DNA of 63,542 nucleotides from Aquibacillus halophilus (GTDB lineage: Bacteria; Bacillota; Bacilli; Bacillales; Amphibacillaceae). The translations under genes were made by a program, and so were the position numbers. Of this stretch, positions 39,409-50,208 are shown one piece after another. Numbering within the stretch: position 1 is the first letter of the stretch; each line of letters begins with the position of its first letter. The notes beneath the pieces were generated by a model. It did not search any database. It was not told the DNA's origin and worked only from the letters and a program-made list of their open reading frames with translations. The stretch lies in assembly GCF_009649745.1 (NCBI RefSeq), contig NZ_WJNG01000022.1:1-63542 (forward strand), written 5' to 3'.

Positions 39409-39969
39409 CTACTGGTTAAATTCATTCATTACCTCTTGGAAGGAATTAGTTAACCATGATTCACAAGCATCAACAGCTTTTTTAATACTAGCAGCTGCTT
39501 CTTCTGCTTCATCTTTACTAAACTTCCCTAATACATAATCAGGAACAGGAATTGGAGTAGTCGGTCGGCCAATTCCTACACGAACTCGTTTAAATTCCTT
39601 TGTAGCTAAATGATCGATGATAGAACGAATACCATTATGACCACCATGACCACCTTTTTGTCTTAGTCGTATTTTTCCTGTTGGTAAATCTAGGTCATCA
39701 TAAATGACCATAATATCATTGCTATTAATATCATAGAAATCCATTAACGGACGTAGGGATTCCCCGGATAGATTCATATAGGTTTGTGGTTTTAACAGAA
39801 TTACTTGCTCATCATTAATTGTTTCTAGCGAGTACTTCCCATTGAACTTTTTCTTTTTCAATTTCCAATTATTTCGTTCCGCTAGTTCATCAATTATCAT
39901 AAATCCAACGTTATGGCGAGTTTGCTCATATTTTTTCCCTGGGTTTCCTAATCCAACAATACATTTCAT
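39409..39969 (-). CDS. pth: peptidyl-tRNA hydrolase (SpoVC)
   Basis: Releases peptides from peptidyl-tRNA. 186 aa. Signature [18 protein letters not shown] with the catalytic His in [44 protein letters not shown], and RVGIGRP are all intact. Confidence 0.97.
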   Translation of the reverse strand: MKCIVGLGNPGKKYEQTRHNVGFMIIDELAERNNWKLKKKKFNGKYSLETINDEQVILLKPQTYMNLSGESLRPLMDFYDINSNDIMVIYDDLDLPTGKIRLRQKGGHGGHNGIRSIIDHLATKEFKRVRVGIGRPTTPIPVPDYVLGKFSKDEAEEAAASIKKAVDACESWLTNSFQEVMNEFNQ

Positions 39970-40193
39970 TTGCCTTCACGTCTTTCTTTTAATTAACTTT
40001 CCCTTATTGTACTTAGTTTATCAATAAAAATAAAGCACAAACACCTTTGGCCATTGAAAGCCTTGATGGTTATTTTGATAGCACCATATGTATTTACTAT
40101 GTAATTGAAACTCTTATTTTCGTTAACTATATTGATGAAATACTATGTTTTGAACTTTAGAGCTTTTTAAAAGGGCAAACCATAAAAGTATAA

Positions 40194-40224
40194 AAAAGGC
40201 GTAACCAGGATGGCTACGCCTTTT
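40194..40224 (-). terminator. ctc terminator
   Basis: On the minus strand AAAAGGCGTAGCC-ATCC-TGGTTACGCCTTTT followed by TTATAC, right after the ctc stop. The remaining 40020-40190 has nothing I recognise. Confidence 0.85.
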
Positions 40225-40230
40225 AATTTA

Positions 40231-40866
40231 TTATTTTTCTTCATCCTCAGATGCTTTTTCATTAATTACTTCTGGTTCTTCCAACTCATCTTCAGACTCT
40301 TCTTCATCCTCAGTTATAGTGTCCGGTGGTAGAACTGTAACAATTGTTGTATTTTCATCGTCAAGTATCTCGTAGTTCTTACCATCTTTTAAGTCTGCAA
40401 CAGTAATACTGTCACCAACTTCTAACTTAGAAACATCTAACTTTATTTCCTCAGGAATATCTCTTGGTTTAGCTCTAACAGATAATCTGTGAAGGGGTTG
40501 TTGTAAAACTCCGCCATCTTTTGAACCTTGTGCTTCTCCATCAAGGTGGATAGCAACCTCAACATCCATTTCCTGCGTCATGTTTACGATATAAAAATCA
40601 GCATGCACTAACTCGTCCCTTAAAGGATCTGTTTGATATTCATGAAGCATTACATCGACTGATTCTCCATCCATGCTAAGTGAAATAATAGCATTTCTAC
40701 CTTCGTCACGAATTGTTTTAATTAGTTCGATACTATTTACTGCAACTGCCTGTGGTTCTTTTTTATTGCCATAAACAACTGCTGGTACCAAACCAGCTTG
40801 TCTTAATTGTTTTGTATATGATTTCTTCAAATTTTGTCGTGGATCAGCTTTAAGTTTTGCTGCCAA
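40231..40866 (-). CDS. ctc: ribosomal protein bL25, general stress protein Ctc
   Basis: 5S rRNA-binding protein. 211 aa: L25-like N-terminal beta-barrel (KADPRQNLKKSYTKQLRQAGLVPAVVYG), the TL5/CTC C-terminal domain (VEVAIHLDGEAQG...) and a very acidic tail. I set the start at TTG (MAAKLKAD) because GGAGGGTGA lies 8 nt upstream; the GTG three codons earlier is inside that ribosome-binding site. It has a sigma-B-type promoter and its own terminator. Confidence 0.93.
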   Translation of the reverse strand: MAAKLKADPRQNLKKSYTKQLRQAGLVPAVVYGNKKEPQAVAVNSIELIKTIRDEGRNAIISLSMDGESVDVMLHEYQTDPLRDELVHADFYIVNMTQEMDVEVAIHLDGEAQGSKDGGVLQQPLHRLSVRAKPRDIPEEIKLDVSKLEVGDSITVADLKDGKNYEILDDENTTIVTVLPPDTITEDEEESEDELEEPEVINEKASEDEEK

Positions 40867-40907
40867 ATTAATCACCCTCCAATAAATTAAAAAACCTATT
40901 ATAATAT

Positions 40908-40933
40908 TTACCCTTTAATAAGGGTATTCAAAC
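40908..40933 (-). promoter_or_regulatory. sigma-B-type promoter of ctc
   Basis: On the minus strand GTTTGA, exactly 14 bp, then GGGTAA; the sigma-B consensus is GTTTAA-N14-GGGTAT. B. subtilis ctc is the classic sigma-B gene with the same geometry. The same bases form a short dyad (ATACCCTT/AAGGGTAA), so a weak terminator for prs is an alternative or additional reading. Confidence 0.65.
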
Positions 40934-40944
40934 ATTAATTACAG

Positions 40945-41898
40945 TTAATCAAATAATACACTTACAGATTGTAACTCATGTACACGAATAATGGCTTCAC
41001 TAATTAGCGGTGCAACAGATAACTGAGTAATCTTATCAATTCGTTTTTCTTCTTTTAAAGGAATTGTATTTGTTATGACTAATTCTTTGATTTCAGATTG
41101 TTGAATACGCTCAATAGCTGGGCCAGATAAAACAGGATGTGTACAACAAGCATACACTTCTTTTGCTCCATTTTCAATTAAAGCGTTAGCACCAAGTGTA
41201 ATTGTTCCTGCTGTATCTATCATATCATCAATTAGAATAGCTGTTTTACCTTCTATTTTACCTACAATATTCATGACTTCTGATACATTGGGACGTGGCC
41301 TACGTTTATCAATAATGGCAATTGGTGCTTTCAAACGATCTGCCATCTGACGTGCTCTTGTTACACCACCATGATCAGGTGAAACTATGACGATGTCCTC
41401 CAATTCTTTCTTCTTAAAATAGTCAGACAGTAAAGGGACACCAATTAATTGATCAACTGGAATATTAAAAAAGCCTTGTATTTGTGGTGCGTGTAAGTCC
41501 ATTGTAATCACTCGTGACGCCCCGGCTGTTTGCAATAAATCTGCAATTAGTTTTGCAGTAATTGGTTCCCTAGCACGAGCTTTACGGTCTTGGCGAGCAT
41601 AACCATAATAAGGCATAACAATATTAATTGTTTTTGCTGATGCTCGTTTTAACGCATCAATCATAATAAGCAATTCCATAAGATGTTGGTTTCCAGATTC
41701 CGATGTTGATTGAATAACATACACATCGCAACCTCTTATACTTTCCTCAATGTTTATTTGTATTTCTCCATCACTAAAGGCAGTAACAGAACATTTGCCT
41801 AATTCTACTCCTATATTTTCTGCTATAGATGAAGCTAATTCTGGATTCGAGTTAAGAGTGAATACTTTTAGAAATGAATCTTTATATCCCGTTGACAT
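40945..41898 (-). CDS. prs: ribose-phosphate pyrophosphokinase
   Basis: Makes PRPP from ribose 5-phosphate and ATP. 317 aa. Conserved [16 protein letters not shown], the [11 protein letters not shown] region, [12 protein letters not shown] and the PRPP loop [11 protein letters not shown] are present. It starts 15 bp after glmU. Confidence 0.97.
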   Translation of the reverse strand: MSTGYKDSFLKVFTLNSNPELASSIAENIGVELGKCSVTAFSDGEIQINIEESIRGCDVYVIQSTSESGNQHLMELLIMIDALKRASAKTINIVMPYYGYARQDRKARAREPITAKLIADLLQTAGASRVITMDLHAPQIQGFFNIPVDQLIGVPLLSDYFKKKELEDIVIVSPDHGGVTRARQMADRLKAPIAIIDKRRPRPNVSEVMNIVGKIEGKTAILIDDMIDTAGTITLGANALIENGAKEVYACCTHPVLSGPAIERIQQSEIKELVITNTIPLKEEKRIDKITQLSVAPLISEAIIRVHELQSVSVLFD

Positions 41899-41913
41899 CT
41901 GGTGAACCCTCCA

Positions 41914-43293
41914 TTAATCTTTTTGCATTTTTTTTAGTTTCTTTCCGTAGTCTTCTTTATTCGTTTGTCTAACTCGTGCAATGGAAAGAGCATCAGCTGG
42001 CACATTTTTATTAATGGTGGAACCAGCAGCAACATAGGATCCCTTACCAATAGTGACAGGTGCTATTAAATTAGAATTACATCCAATAAATGCATCATCT
42101 TCAATTTTTGTTAAGTGCTTATTTTTACCATCATAGTTTACAGTAATCGTACCACAGCCTATATTTACGCCTTTACCAACTTCGGCGTCACCTATATAGC
42201 TTAGATGGGATACTTTACTATTTTTATCTAATGTAGCTTTTTTAATCTCAACGAAATTTCCTATTTTAACTTCATCACCTATATCTGCTTGTGGTCGAAT
42301 ATGTGCAAACGGCCCGATTTGAACTCTTTTTCCTATCTTACTATCAATTGCCACGCTTTGACGTATAGTTGTATTTTCCCCAACTTCACAACTTCTTATT
42401 TCAGTATTTGGTCCAATAACTGCATCTGATTCAATAATTGTGTTCCCATCAATAAAACAACCAGGATAAATAATAGCATCCTGCTTTATTATGACATCGG
42501 GTCCGATATAACTATTATCAGGATCAATAAGTGTTACACCATTTCTCATGTGGTCTTCATTGATTCTTTTTTTCATCAGCTTTTCCGCTTGAGCCAAAGC
42601 AACACGATCATTTACTCCTAAGGTTTCGTCAAAACTTTTGGTTTGAAAAGCACTGATTTTTTCATTAGATTTTTTTAATATTTGAATAACATCAGGTAGA
42701 TAGTATTCTCCCTGAGAGTTGTTATTAGACACTTGTTTTAACGCCTTAAATAATGATTGATTATCAAAACAATAGGTTCCTGTATTTATCTCATCAATAG
42801 TTATTTCAGATTCATTCGCATCCTTATGTTCAACGATACGCTCTACATCGTTGTATTTATTACGGATTACGCGTCCGTATCCAGTTGGATCAGAAGCCTT
42901 AGCTGTTAAGACTGTAACCTTTGCACCTTCTTTGTCATGGTGGCTTAACAATGCTTCTAACGTTTGGCTTGTTAGTAGCGGTGTATCACCACAAACAACA
43001 ATTGTAGTTCCTTCTTTATCTTTTAGAAATTCTTCGGCCTGCATTACGGCATGACCTGTACCTAATTGCTCTTCTTGGATGACAAAATTAGATACATCAC
43101 CGAGTTGTTCTTTTACTTTTTCTGCACCGAAACCAACAATAGTAATAACATTTTCGAGCTTTAATTTTGTAAGCTGATTAACAACATGTTGAACCATTGG
43201 CTTTCCCATAACTGGGTGAAGTACCTTATAGAGCTTAGATTTCATACGAGTGCCTTGCCCAGCAGCTAGCACTACTGCATACCTTTTCGTCAT
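41914..43293 (-). CDS. glmU: bifunctional GlmU (UDP-GlcNAc pyrophosphorylase/GlcN-1-P acetyltransferase)
   Basis: Makes UDP-GlcNAc. 459 aa. N-terminal uridylyltransferase with [21 protein letters not shown] and GDTPLL; C-terminal left-handed beta-helix of hexapeptide repeats with [21 protein letters not shown] and [14 protein letters not shown]. It is co-directional and close to prs and ctc. Confidence 0.97.
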   Translation of the reverse strand: MTKRYAVVLAAGQGTRMKSKLYKVLHPVMGKPMVQHVVNQLTKLKLENVITIVGFGAEKVKEQLGDVSNFVIQEEQLGTGHAVMQAEEFLKDKEGTTIVVCGDTPLLTSQTLEALLSHHDKEGAKVTVLTAKASDPTGYGRVIRNKYNDVERIVEHKDANESEITIDEINTGTYCFDNQSLFKALKQVSNNNSQGEYYLPDVIQILKKSNEKISAFQTKSFDETLGVNDRVALAQAEKLMKKRINEDHMRNGVTLIDPDNSYIGPDVIIKQDAIIYPGCFIDGNTIIESDAVIGPNTEIRSCEVGENTTIRQSVAIDSKIGKRVQIGPFAHIRPQADIGDEVKIGNFVEIKKATLDKNSKVSHLSYIGDAEVGKGVNIGCGTITVNYDGKNKHLTKIEDDAFIGCNSNLIAPVTIGKGSYVAAGSTINKNVPADALSIARVRQTNKEDYGKKLKKMQKD

Positions 43294-43560
43294 GAAGTTA
43301 CCCTCCGTTTAATTTGCTTTTTAAAAAAAGTATAAAGTTAAGATTGATATATGTAATTATTAGTCTCTCGTTTTAATAACACATAGTACCCATATTAAAA
43401 TTTTTCTATTTAATATTAAATTAATTATTCATTTATGAATATATCTTAAACACAAGGCTATTTCAACAAAGAGCCTCAGATTTAAATTTTGAGTTAATGG
43501 GGAATTTGCTAGTTAAAAATTGGAAAATACGGAGAAGTTGGCTGAATTTAATGGATAGAC
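43294..43560. other. intergenic glmU-spoVG, nothing recognised
   Basis: AT-rich; no frame, RNA gene or strong promoter seen beyond the spoVG terminator that follows. The glmU promoter was not identified. Confidence 0.55.
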
Positions 43561-43591
43561 AAAAAAGAAGTCTAATCATTTACGATTAGAC
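43561..43591 (-). terminator. spoVG terminator
   Basis: On the minus strand GTCTAATC-GTAAAT-GATTAGAC followed by TTCTTTTTT, shortly after the spoVG stop. Confidence 0.85.
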
Positions 43592-43607
43592 CCCCGCTGT
43601 ATTACTT

Positions 43608-43898
43608 TTAAGAAGCACCGGCTTCTTCGTATTCTACTTCCACTTCACCAGCACGATGATACTCTTCTAGCACGGCATCTTGTATCTTTGCTCGAGTACC
43701 AGAATTAATCGGATGTGCAATATCCCTGAATTCCCCATCGGGAGTTCTTTTGGAAGGCATTGCTACAAATAAACCATTGTTACCGTCAATAACACGAATA
43801 TCGTGGACGACAAACTCCTGATCCAACGTAATAGAAGCAATTGCTCGCATTCTTCCCTCGGTATTAACGCGGCGTAATCTAACGTCTGTTACCTCCAT
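43608..43898 (-). CDS. spoVG: septation/sporulation regulator SpoVG
   Basis: 96-aa nucleic-acid-binding regulator: [26 protein letters not shown] then [45 protein letters not shown] precedes the ATG. Upstream is a sigma-H-type promoter and downstream a terminator, so it is monocistronic. B. subtilis has yabJ (RidA) just before spoVG; here it is missing. Confidence 0.97.
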   Translation of the reverse strand: MEVTDVRLRRVNTEGRMRAIASITLDQEFVVHDIRVIDGNNGLFVAMPSKRTPDGEFRDIAHPINSGTRAKIQDAVLEEYHRAGEVEVEYEEAGAS

Positions 43899-43940
43899 TA
43901 TGTCTCACCACCTTTTCCCTATTAGAACTTATTACCTTAC

Positions 43941-43965
43941 ATTCAACAAAATATAGAGAATTCCT
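43941..43965 (-). promoter_or_regulatory. sigma-H-type promoter of spoVG
   Basis: On the minus strand AGGAATT, 14 bp, then GAAT. The B. subtilis spoVG sigma-H promoter has AGGATTT, 14 bp, GAAT. A long A/T tract lies immediately upstream, as expected for the AbrB-sensitive upstream region. Confidence 0.7.
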
Positions 43966-44070
43966 TCTTTTTTTAAAAAAATATTTTTATTTTTGAGTAA
44001 ATTAGTTGAAAAATCTATTAAATAGCAAAATAGGTAGAAAGTACGCTGTTTTTTCTTTATGTTAATTCAA

Positions 44071-44109
44071 AGAAAAAGAAAGAGTTAATCATTAATAATT
44101 AACTCTTTC
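44071..44109 (-). terminator. purR terminator overlapping its stop codon
   Basis: Stem with arms GAAAGAGTTAAT and ATTAACTCTTTC; on the minus strand it is followed by TTTTTC. The purR stop codon lies inside the hairpin. Confidence 0.7.
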
Positions 44110-44917
44110 CAAGGAAATTGCCTTTATTTACTTTAATCTTATTATTTTTTACATTTACATTTGATATTTGTATTAACGAGGTATAGTTATCGACTACACG
44201 TTCTTCTTCTTCATCCTCTGCTTCAACCAAAACACCAATCGCCTTGACTTGTGCATTAAATTCTTTTAACAAATCCTTCATTCCATTTATCGTACCACCG
44301 GCCATCATGAAATCATCAATAATACAAACTTTTGCGCCCTCATGTAAGCTTCTTTTCGGCAAAATCATTGTTTGTATTTTTCTTGAAGATCCTGACACAT
44401 AATTTATACTTACCGTTGAGCCCTCCGTTACTTTGGGATCTCTTCTTACAATCACAACAGGAACATTTAGAAAGGATGCTACGGCATAAGCAAGTGGGAT
44501 TCCCTTAGTAGCTACTGTTACTACCACATCAATTTCTAGTTTAGAGAACTCAGAGGCAAAAATTTTCCCGATATTTCTCACTGTCGAAGGCTCTCCAAGT
44601 AGATCACTCATAAATAAATAACCACCTGGGAGTAATCGACTAGGGTCCTCCAACCTCTTACAAAGATCGTCAATAAATTTTTTGCTATTATCTAGCGAAT
44701 GCTCAGGAATATATTTAACACCACCTGCAGCACCGGATATTGATTTAAGGTAACCCATTCCTTCTTGCTTAAAAACTTTATTTACAATAGTTAGATCTTC
44801 ACTGATAGAAGATTTTGCTGCATCATAGGTTGTTGAAAAAAATGGTAAGGAAACCAATTTCATTGGATTTTCAATTAAATAGTTAGTTATTGCAACTAAT
44901 CGATCACTTCTCTTCAT
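44099..44917 (-). CDS. purR: purine operon repressor PurR
   Basis: PRPP-responsive repressor of purine genes. 272 aa: N-terminal winged helix (MKRSDRLVAITNYLIENPMKLVSL) and a phosphoribosyltransferase-fold effector domain with the PRPP loop CIIDDFMMAGGT. The start MKRSDRL follows AGAGGTG; 13 upstream codons are excluded. Confidence 0.96.
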   Translation of the reverse strand: MKRSDRLVAITNYLIENPMKLVSLPFFSTTYDAAKSSISEDLTIVNKVFKQEGMGYLKSISGAAGGVKYIPEHSLDNSKKFIDDLCKRLEDPSRLLPGGYLFMSDLLGEPSTVRNIGKIFASEFSKLEIDVVVTVATKGIPLAYAVASFLNVPVVIVRRDPKVTEGSTVSINYVSGSSRKIQTMILPKRSLHEGAKVCIIDDFMMAGGTINGMKDLLKEFNAQVKAIGVLVEAEDEEEERVVDNYTSLIQISNVNVKNNKIKVNKGNFLGKS

Positions 44918-44972
44918 GCGGACACCTCTAAAACCGAATATTTTTATATAAAACATACCACTTTATACGGTT

Positions 44973-45842
44973 TTAATCAAGTGGCTCCTGATAACCTAAC
45001 ATTCGAACAACATAAACCTCATCACAAAAACCCCTAAGACTATTATAAATTCTATGAGCTCTACTTTCTTGTCGTACAAAAGCAAAAACAGTAGGTCCAC
45101 TTCCACTCATAAGTACTGCATCCGCCCCTGATTGTTCCATTTGCCTTTTGATTTGATACACCTCTTGATACAGTGATACTGTTGTAGGCTCAAGTACATT
45201 GCCTAGCTCTCTACACATAGATAAATAATCACCATTTTTTAATGCATCGATCATTGCTGTTGTGTTGGGATGATTTACTTCACTAAGGTTTAACTTCTGG
45301 TAAATGGATTGCGTCGAAACACCTAATGTTGGCTTCGCTAAAACGACCCAACAAGCAGGAGGAGCTGGTAACTCTGTAATAATCTCACCTCTTCCCTGCG
45401 CTAATGCTGTTGTATTATATACGCAAAAAGAGACATCTGAACCGATTTTAGCTCCTAAGGAAGCTAATCGTTCTATTGATAGTCCTAGTGACCAAAGTCT
45501 ATTTAACCCCCTTAGTGTAGCAGCAGCATCACTACTACCACCAGCTAAACCTGCTGCAACAGGAATATGTTTTTCAATGTAAATTTTGACTCCTTTGGTA
45601 ATTTGATATGTTTCCTTTAATAATTTTGCAGCCCTATAGGCTAAATTACGTTCATCATTTGGTACAAAGCGGTTCTCTGACTCAATTTTTATACAGTCTT
45701 CATTTAGAGATACTAATTCAATACGATCTGCCAAATCAATAGTAGTCATTACCATCTCTATCTCATGATAATCATCAGGTCGTTTGTATAATACATCTAG
45801 AGTTAGATTTATTTTTGCTGGTGCTTTTTCAAGTACATACAT
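44973..45842 (-). CDS. ispE: 4-diphosphocytidyl-2-C-methyl-D-erythritol kinase
   Basis: MEP-pathway step, GHMP kinase, 289 aa. [24 protein letters not shown] at the start, ATP-binding [20 protein letters not shown], and the C-terminal [10 protein letters not shown]. The start MYVLEKAP follows AAGGTGA. Its product feeds the isoprenoid pool used by the prenyl genes elsewhere in the window. Confidence 0.96.
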   Translation of the reverse strand: MYVLEKAPAKINLTLDVLYKRPDDYHEIEMVMTTIDLADRIELVSLNEDCIKIESENRFVPNDERNLAYRAAKLLKETYQITKGVKIYIEKHIPVAAGLAGGSSDAAATLRGLNRLWSLGLSIERLASLGAKIGSDVSFCVYNTTALAQGRGEIITELPAPPACWVVLAKPTLGVSTQSIYQKLNLSEVNHPNTTAMIDALKNGDYLSMCRELGNVLEPTTVSLYQEVYQIKRQMEQSGADAVLMSGSGPTVFAFVRQESRAHRIYNSLRGFCDEVYVVRMLGYQEPLD

Positions 45843-45895
45843 TGCCGTCACCTTCTTCATTCATATACCTATAAATGTTACCATATCTCTCAACA

Positions 45896-45920
45896 AAACA
45901 AAAAGGGGCAAACCCCTTTA
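45896..45920 (-). terminator. sspF terminator
   Basis: On the minus strand AAAGGGG-TTTG-CCCCTTT followed by TTGTTTTG, right after the sspF stop. Confidence 0.8.
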
Positions 45921-45922
45921 TT

Positions 45923-46102
45923 TTAGGATTTGCCCTTTTTTAACTGTTGTTCTGCCATTTCCACCGCACGTTTAACCATATTACCTGCGTCACGTGCACG
46001 GATGCCTCCCCAACCTTCTTGTTGGACCGTGTCGTAAAAACCCAACTCTTTAGCTATTTCTTCTTTCAATTGGTCGGACATAATACCTTTTCGTCTACCC
46101 AT
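45923..46102 (-). CDS. sspF: alpha/beta-type small acid-soluble spore protein SspF
   Basis: 59-aa DNA-protecting spore protein: [52 protein letters not shown]. It matches B. subtilis SspF in length and sequence. AAAGGGG lies 8 nt before the ATG; a longer frame upstream is rejected. Its position between veg and ispE is conserved. Confidence 0.95.
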   Translation of the reverse strand: MGRRKGIMSDQLKEEIAKELGFYDTVQQEGWGGIRARDAGNMVKRAVEMAEQQLKKGKS

Positions 46103-46217
46103 GAAAGCAGCCCCTTTCCAATCTGGTCTTACGACACACTTATTTTTAGCATTCACAGGATAATTAATCGATCCAAATGTTTCATTTAAAGGATAAATTT
46201 AAAAAAACCAAATAAAA

Positions 46218-46246
46218 AAGCACTACCATAACTACTGGTAGAGCTT
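46218..46246 (-). terminator. hairpin upstream of sspF
   Basis: AAGCTCTACCA...TGGTAGTGCTT followed by TTTTTAT on the minus strand. It is the second hairpin after veg and shields sspF from veg read-through. Confidence 0.7.
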
Positions 46247-46337
46247 CATTTATCAACATTATTTAAGGACTTCTTGAGATTTTTAATAACAAAAAACTTT
46301 TCAAAAAAACCAGACCAAATAAAACATTTGGAATAGT

Positions 46338-46366
46338 ATAAAAGCAGTAAACGATTGTTCACTGCT
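46338..46366 (-). terminator. veg terminator
   Basis: On the minus strand AGCAGTGAAC-AATC-GTTTACTGCT followed by TTTATA, 10 bp after the veg stop. Confidence 0.75.
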
Positions 46367-46375
46367 CCCCAAGAA

Positions 46376-46630
46376 TTACATTACTTTACTCATATCATCG
46401 ATGAAGTTTAATTCAACAGTTTCAGTCAAAACGTCTGCATAACTGTAAGAAACACGCTCAAAAGCATTTTCTTGCTGATCTAATTCTACAATAAAAACTG
46501 AAGGATACGTTTCTGCAAGAGTACCAAAACGCTCAATGGTCTTTCTTCTTCCGCCGTTAGCTTTAAGCTTCAAGCGTTTTCCAATTTGTACATCAAGACC
46601 TTGTTTGATTTCTACCAATGTTTTAGCCAA
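46376..46630 (-). CDS. veg: Veg protein (biofilm-associated, DUF1021)
   Basis: 84 aa, very similar to B. subtilis Veg: [21 protein letters not shown], then [21 protein letters not shown] start at the TTG that aligns with the B. subtilis Met and follows GAGGTGGAG; the GTG five codons earlier is part of that ribosome-binding site. Veg is abundant and stimulates biofilm genes in B. subtilis by an unclear mechanism. Two strong promoters precede it. Confidence 0.93.
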   Translation of the reverse strand: MAKTLVEIKQGLDVQIGKRLKLKANGGRRKTIERFGTLAETYPSVFIVELDQQENAFERVSYSYADVLTETVELNFIDDMSKVM

Positions 46631-46654
46631 TACACTCCACCTCACTCTATATTC

Positions 46655-46684
46655 ACTATACCATAAGCTTGTTTAATCAGTCAA
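46655..46684 (-). promoter_or_regulatory. veg proximal promoter
   Basis: On the minus strand TTGACT, an 18-bp spacer and TATAGT, very close to the veg start. Confidence 0.6.
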
Positions 46685-46696
46685 GTAAAATATTAT

Positions 46697-46726
46697 ATTA
46701 TAACAGTATAGTAAATTTAATGTCAA
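46697..46726 (-). promoter_or_regulatory. veg distal promoter
   Basis: On the minus strand TTGACA, an 18-bp spacer and TATAAT in a highly AT-rich context. It fits the known strength of the B. subtilis veg promoter. The rest of the gap up to the yabG terminator (46727-46930) shows nothing recognisable. Confidence 0.75.
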
Positions 46727-46930
46727 CAATTATTAATGTTTTAATATAATTTATTTTCTCACAAAATCTCAAAATTATGTGTTTTATTTTCCGAAATAAA
46801 TTCATTGCGTTAAAAACAGTTTACTTAGGAGATATTTACACTTTGCGGACACTCTTTTTGTAAGTGGAATTTGGGAGAAACTCGCATACCTTTAACGGTT
46901 TTGGACCTTTTGCCTTTAAATTCATTACAA

Positions 46931-46970
46931 GAAAAACAAAAGCACTTATCAAATCCCATCGACAAGTACT
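46931..46970 (-). terminator. yabG terminator
   Basis: On the minus strand AGTACTTGTC...GATAAGTGCT followed by TTTGTTTTTC, 10 bp after the yabG stop. Confidence 0.65.
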
Positions 46971-46980
46971 CTAAATTAGC

Positions 46981-47856
46981 TTAATCAAATGACTCTTTTT
47001 CTTGATCGATATAAGGCATTCCGGTTCTTAGTAACCCACGAGTTTCTACACCTCCCAAACCCTTCTCACCCGTCATCGTATTCCTCAATGCATCATAGAC
47101 CCTTACTTTTTCCATAAATGGTGTGTAGGCAATCTTAGCTGCAATATAGACCGGATCAAGTGCATGAATATTTATTCTTGTTGGAGAACTTGCAAAATTT
47201 GAACCAGCCCTAATTAATGATTCAAAATGAGACTGACATGCTCCCGCGAAAATAACTAGTTGGTCTAAGTTAGGAACAACCTTCCTTGCCTCTCTTACTG
47301 TTTCAGCAAAATATTTAGAATGACGGTATGCTCTAATATCATTTTTTGAACCTTTACTTCTAGAAAAAGCATCATGACCTGTAATAACAATCATATCAGG
47401 CTGTATTTTTTCCACCAGTGAACCAATCTCTAGTGGCATATCTTTCTCATTGAGATGAACACCATGGACCTGTAAGCCTATTCGTTGATATAAATCGATA
47501 CATTTTTTTAGGTAAAGTCGATCACCATCCAAGTGAAGCACCCGTGCAGGGATTTGAAAGTAATTTGCCGGTTGATTATAACCTGATGTTGTTTCATATT
47601 CCCGCTTCTCCTTCATCAATTGATAGTCCTGACGAAAAAGACGAAAAGAGTAATCTTCCTTCTCTTTAATTTTCTTTTTCCTTTTTTCAAGCTCTCTATC
47701 CTCTACCTTAACTAAATCATCTACCTTTGCATCAGCCTCTAACCGAATATCTTCACCATGAAGAAGTACTATATTATTATCAATATTAATAACTCGAAAT
47801 AGTATATCGTTATTATACGATTTACGCGTTACTAGTTCACCAGTTGTAAAATCCAT
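46981..47856 (-). CDS. yabG: sporulation-specific coat protease YabG
   Basis: 291 aa. Family hallmarks RVLHLDGDRLYLKKCIDLY, IVITGHDAFSRSKGS, AYRHSKYF, FAGACQSHFESLIRAG and GLGGVETRGLLRTGMPY are all present. It processes spore coat proteins in B. subtilis. The start MDFTTGELV follows AGAGGTGG; nine upstream codons are excluded. Confidence 0.95.
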   Translation of the reverse strand: MDFTTGELVTRKSYNNDILFRVINIDNNIVLLHGEDIRLEADAKVDDLVKVEDRELEKRKKKIKEKEDYSFRLFRQDYQLMKEKREYETTSGYNQPANYFQIPARVLHLDGDRLYLKKCIDLYQRIGLQVHGVHLNEKDMPLEIGSLVEKIQPDMIVITGHDAFSRSKGSKNDIRAYRHSKYFAETVREARKVVPNLDQLVIFAGACQSHFESLIRAGSNFASSPTRINIHALDPVYIAAKIAYTPFMEKVRVYDALRNTMTGEKGLGGVETRGLLRTGMPYIDQEKESFD

Positions 47857-47976
47857 TATTCCACCTCTCACTAGGCCATTCAAATTTGAATATATAAAAT
47901 AGCCTATGACAGAAGGAAATAAGTTGTTCCCTATTTAGCGCACATTAAGAAAGAAAAATTATAGATATTTATTAAT

Positions 47977-49411
<1,435 letters not shown>

Positions 49412-49533
49412 GCTTAATAATCCCCCTAATCCACATAACCATTGTTTATATTTTATTTTTAGTTCTTTTCATAAGTTATATTGCTTTTTATTCTTCGTAG
49501 TTGATGAAAAATCCGTCGTAGCGTAGCTATTAG

Positions 49534-49660
49534 TTGATTTGCGCTCCGGGCAGTCGCTTTCCGCGGGCAACGCTTCAACTTCCTCGGAAGAAAACCGCTT
49601 CCTGTGGGATTTTCAGCCGTCGCTTTTCCCGCAGGAGTCGACTGCCCTCCGCTCCAATCA
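49534..49660 (+). repeat. repeat module E1, copy C (short form)
   Basis: Same terminal arms as the 188-bp copies, but the centre between GGAAGAA and GTGGGATTTTCAGCC is about 61 bp shorter. This leaves a nearly perfect large hairpin. Confidence 0.85.
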
Positions 49661-49821
49661 CCATCTTATTACAACAATAAGGAAAGAGGGATGGATAAGC
49701 TCAAAACTAGTGTAGTTTAGTACCCAAACTTTAAAATAACTATGTTTTCAAAAGTGGGGAAATCTCTTAACATACAACTAATTTTTTCCCTTAATAATCA
49801 GAACACCACTACCAGTGAAAG

Positions 49822-49934
49822 GCAGAATACGTAGACTCCTATGGGAACAGCGCGTGTCCGAAGACCCCGGAAGAATCGCTTTTTGATTCTGAGGAGGCTG
49901 AGGCCGTGCCCATGGAAAGCGAAGTATTCTGCCG
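49822..49934 (+). repeat. repeat module E2, copy C
   Basis: 113-bp palindrome, ends GGCAGAATACGTAGAC and, in reverse complement, GGCAGAATACTTCGC, with a central GAATC-GCTTTTT-GATTC hairpin and CCTATGGGAACAG/CCCATGGAAAG arms. Confidence 0.82.
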
Positions 49935-50160
49935 GAACGGCATATAAGCATTCAACTTTAATTAGTGTCAGAGATAGAAGATACTACTTCGTAATCTATG
50001 GATATTGTGTCAAAAACAATATTTTTTTAAGAAACAGCATTATTTTTATAATAATATTTTAACTATACATGCACCAAATTCCCTTATTACAATACTATAC
50101 ATTTAGATATTACCCTAAAAAACAATACATCTTCAATTCGCTATACTTTTGGGTCATAAG

Positions 50161-50190
50161 AAAAGCCCTTACCATTATATCGGTAAGGGC
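50161..50190 (-). terminator. yabE terminator
   Basis: On the minus strand GCCCTTACC-GATATAAT-GGTAAGGGC followed by TTTTC, 18 bp after the yabE stop. Confidence 0.85.
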
Positions 50191-50208
50191 AGATTATTAA
50201 AAATTATT

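Larger units (their letters stand above)
49461..50040. mobile_element. composite non-coding repeat, copy C (inner block inverted)
   Basis: 580 bp between yabE and rnmV. On plus: R-type end (AGTTCTTTTCATAAG..., GTTGATGAAAAATCCGTCG near 49501), E1 (49534-49660, 127 bp with about 61 bp deleted internally), spacer, E2 (49822-49934), L-type end (ATCTATGGATATTGTG near 49995 to AACAGCAT at 50040). Exact 7-bp direct repeats TATTTTT abut both sides (49454-49460 and 50041-50047). In copies A and B the R end is next to E2; here it is next to E1, so the inner block is reversed relative to the ends. Confidence 0.8.

Noticed and set aside
44099-44956. Extended N-termini in the longest frames of purR, spoVT, yabM, folP, ftsH, metS, yabG and others
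   Set aside because: In each case a well-spaced ribosome-binding site and homologue alignment support an internal start; the extensions lack an RBS.
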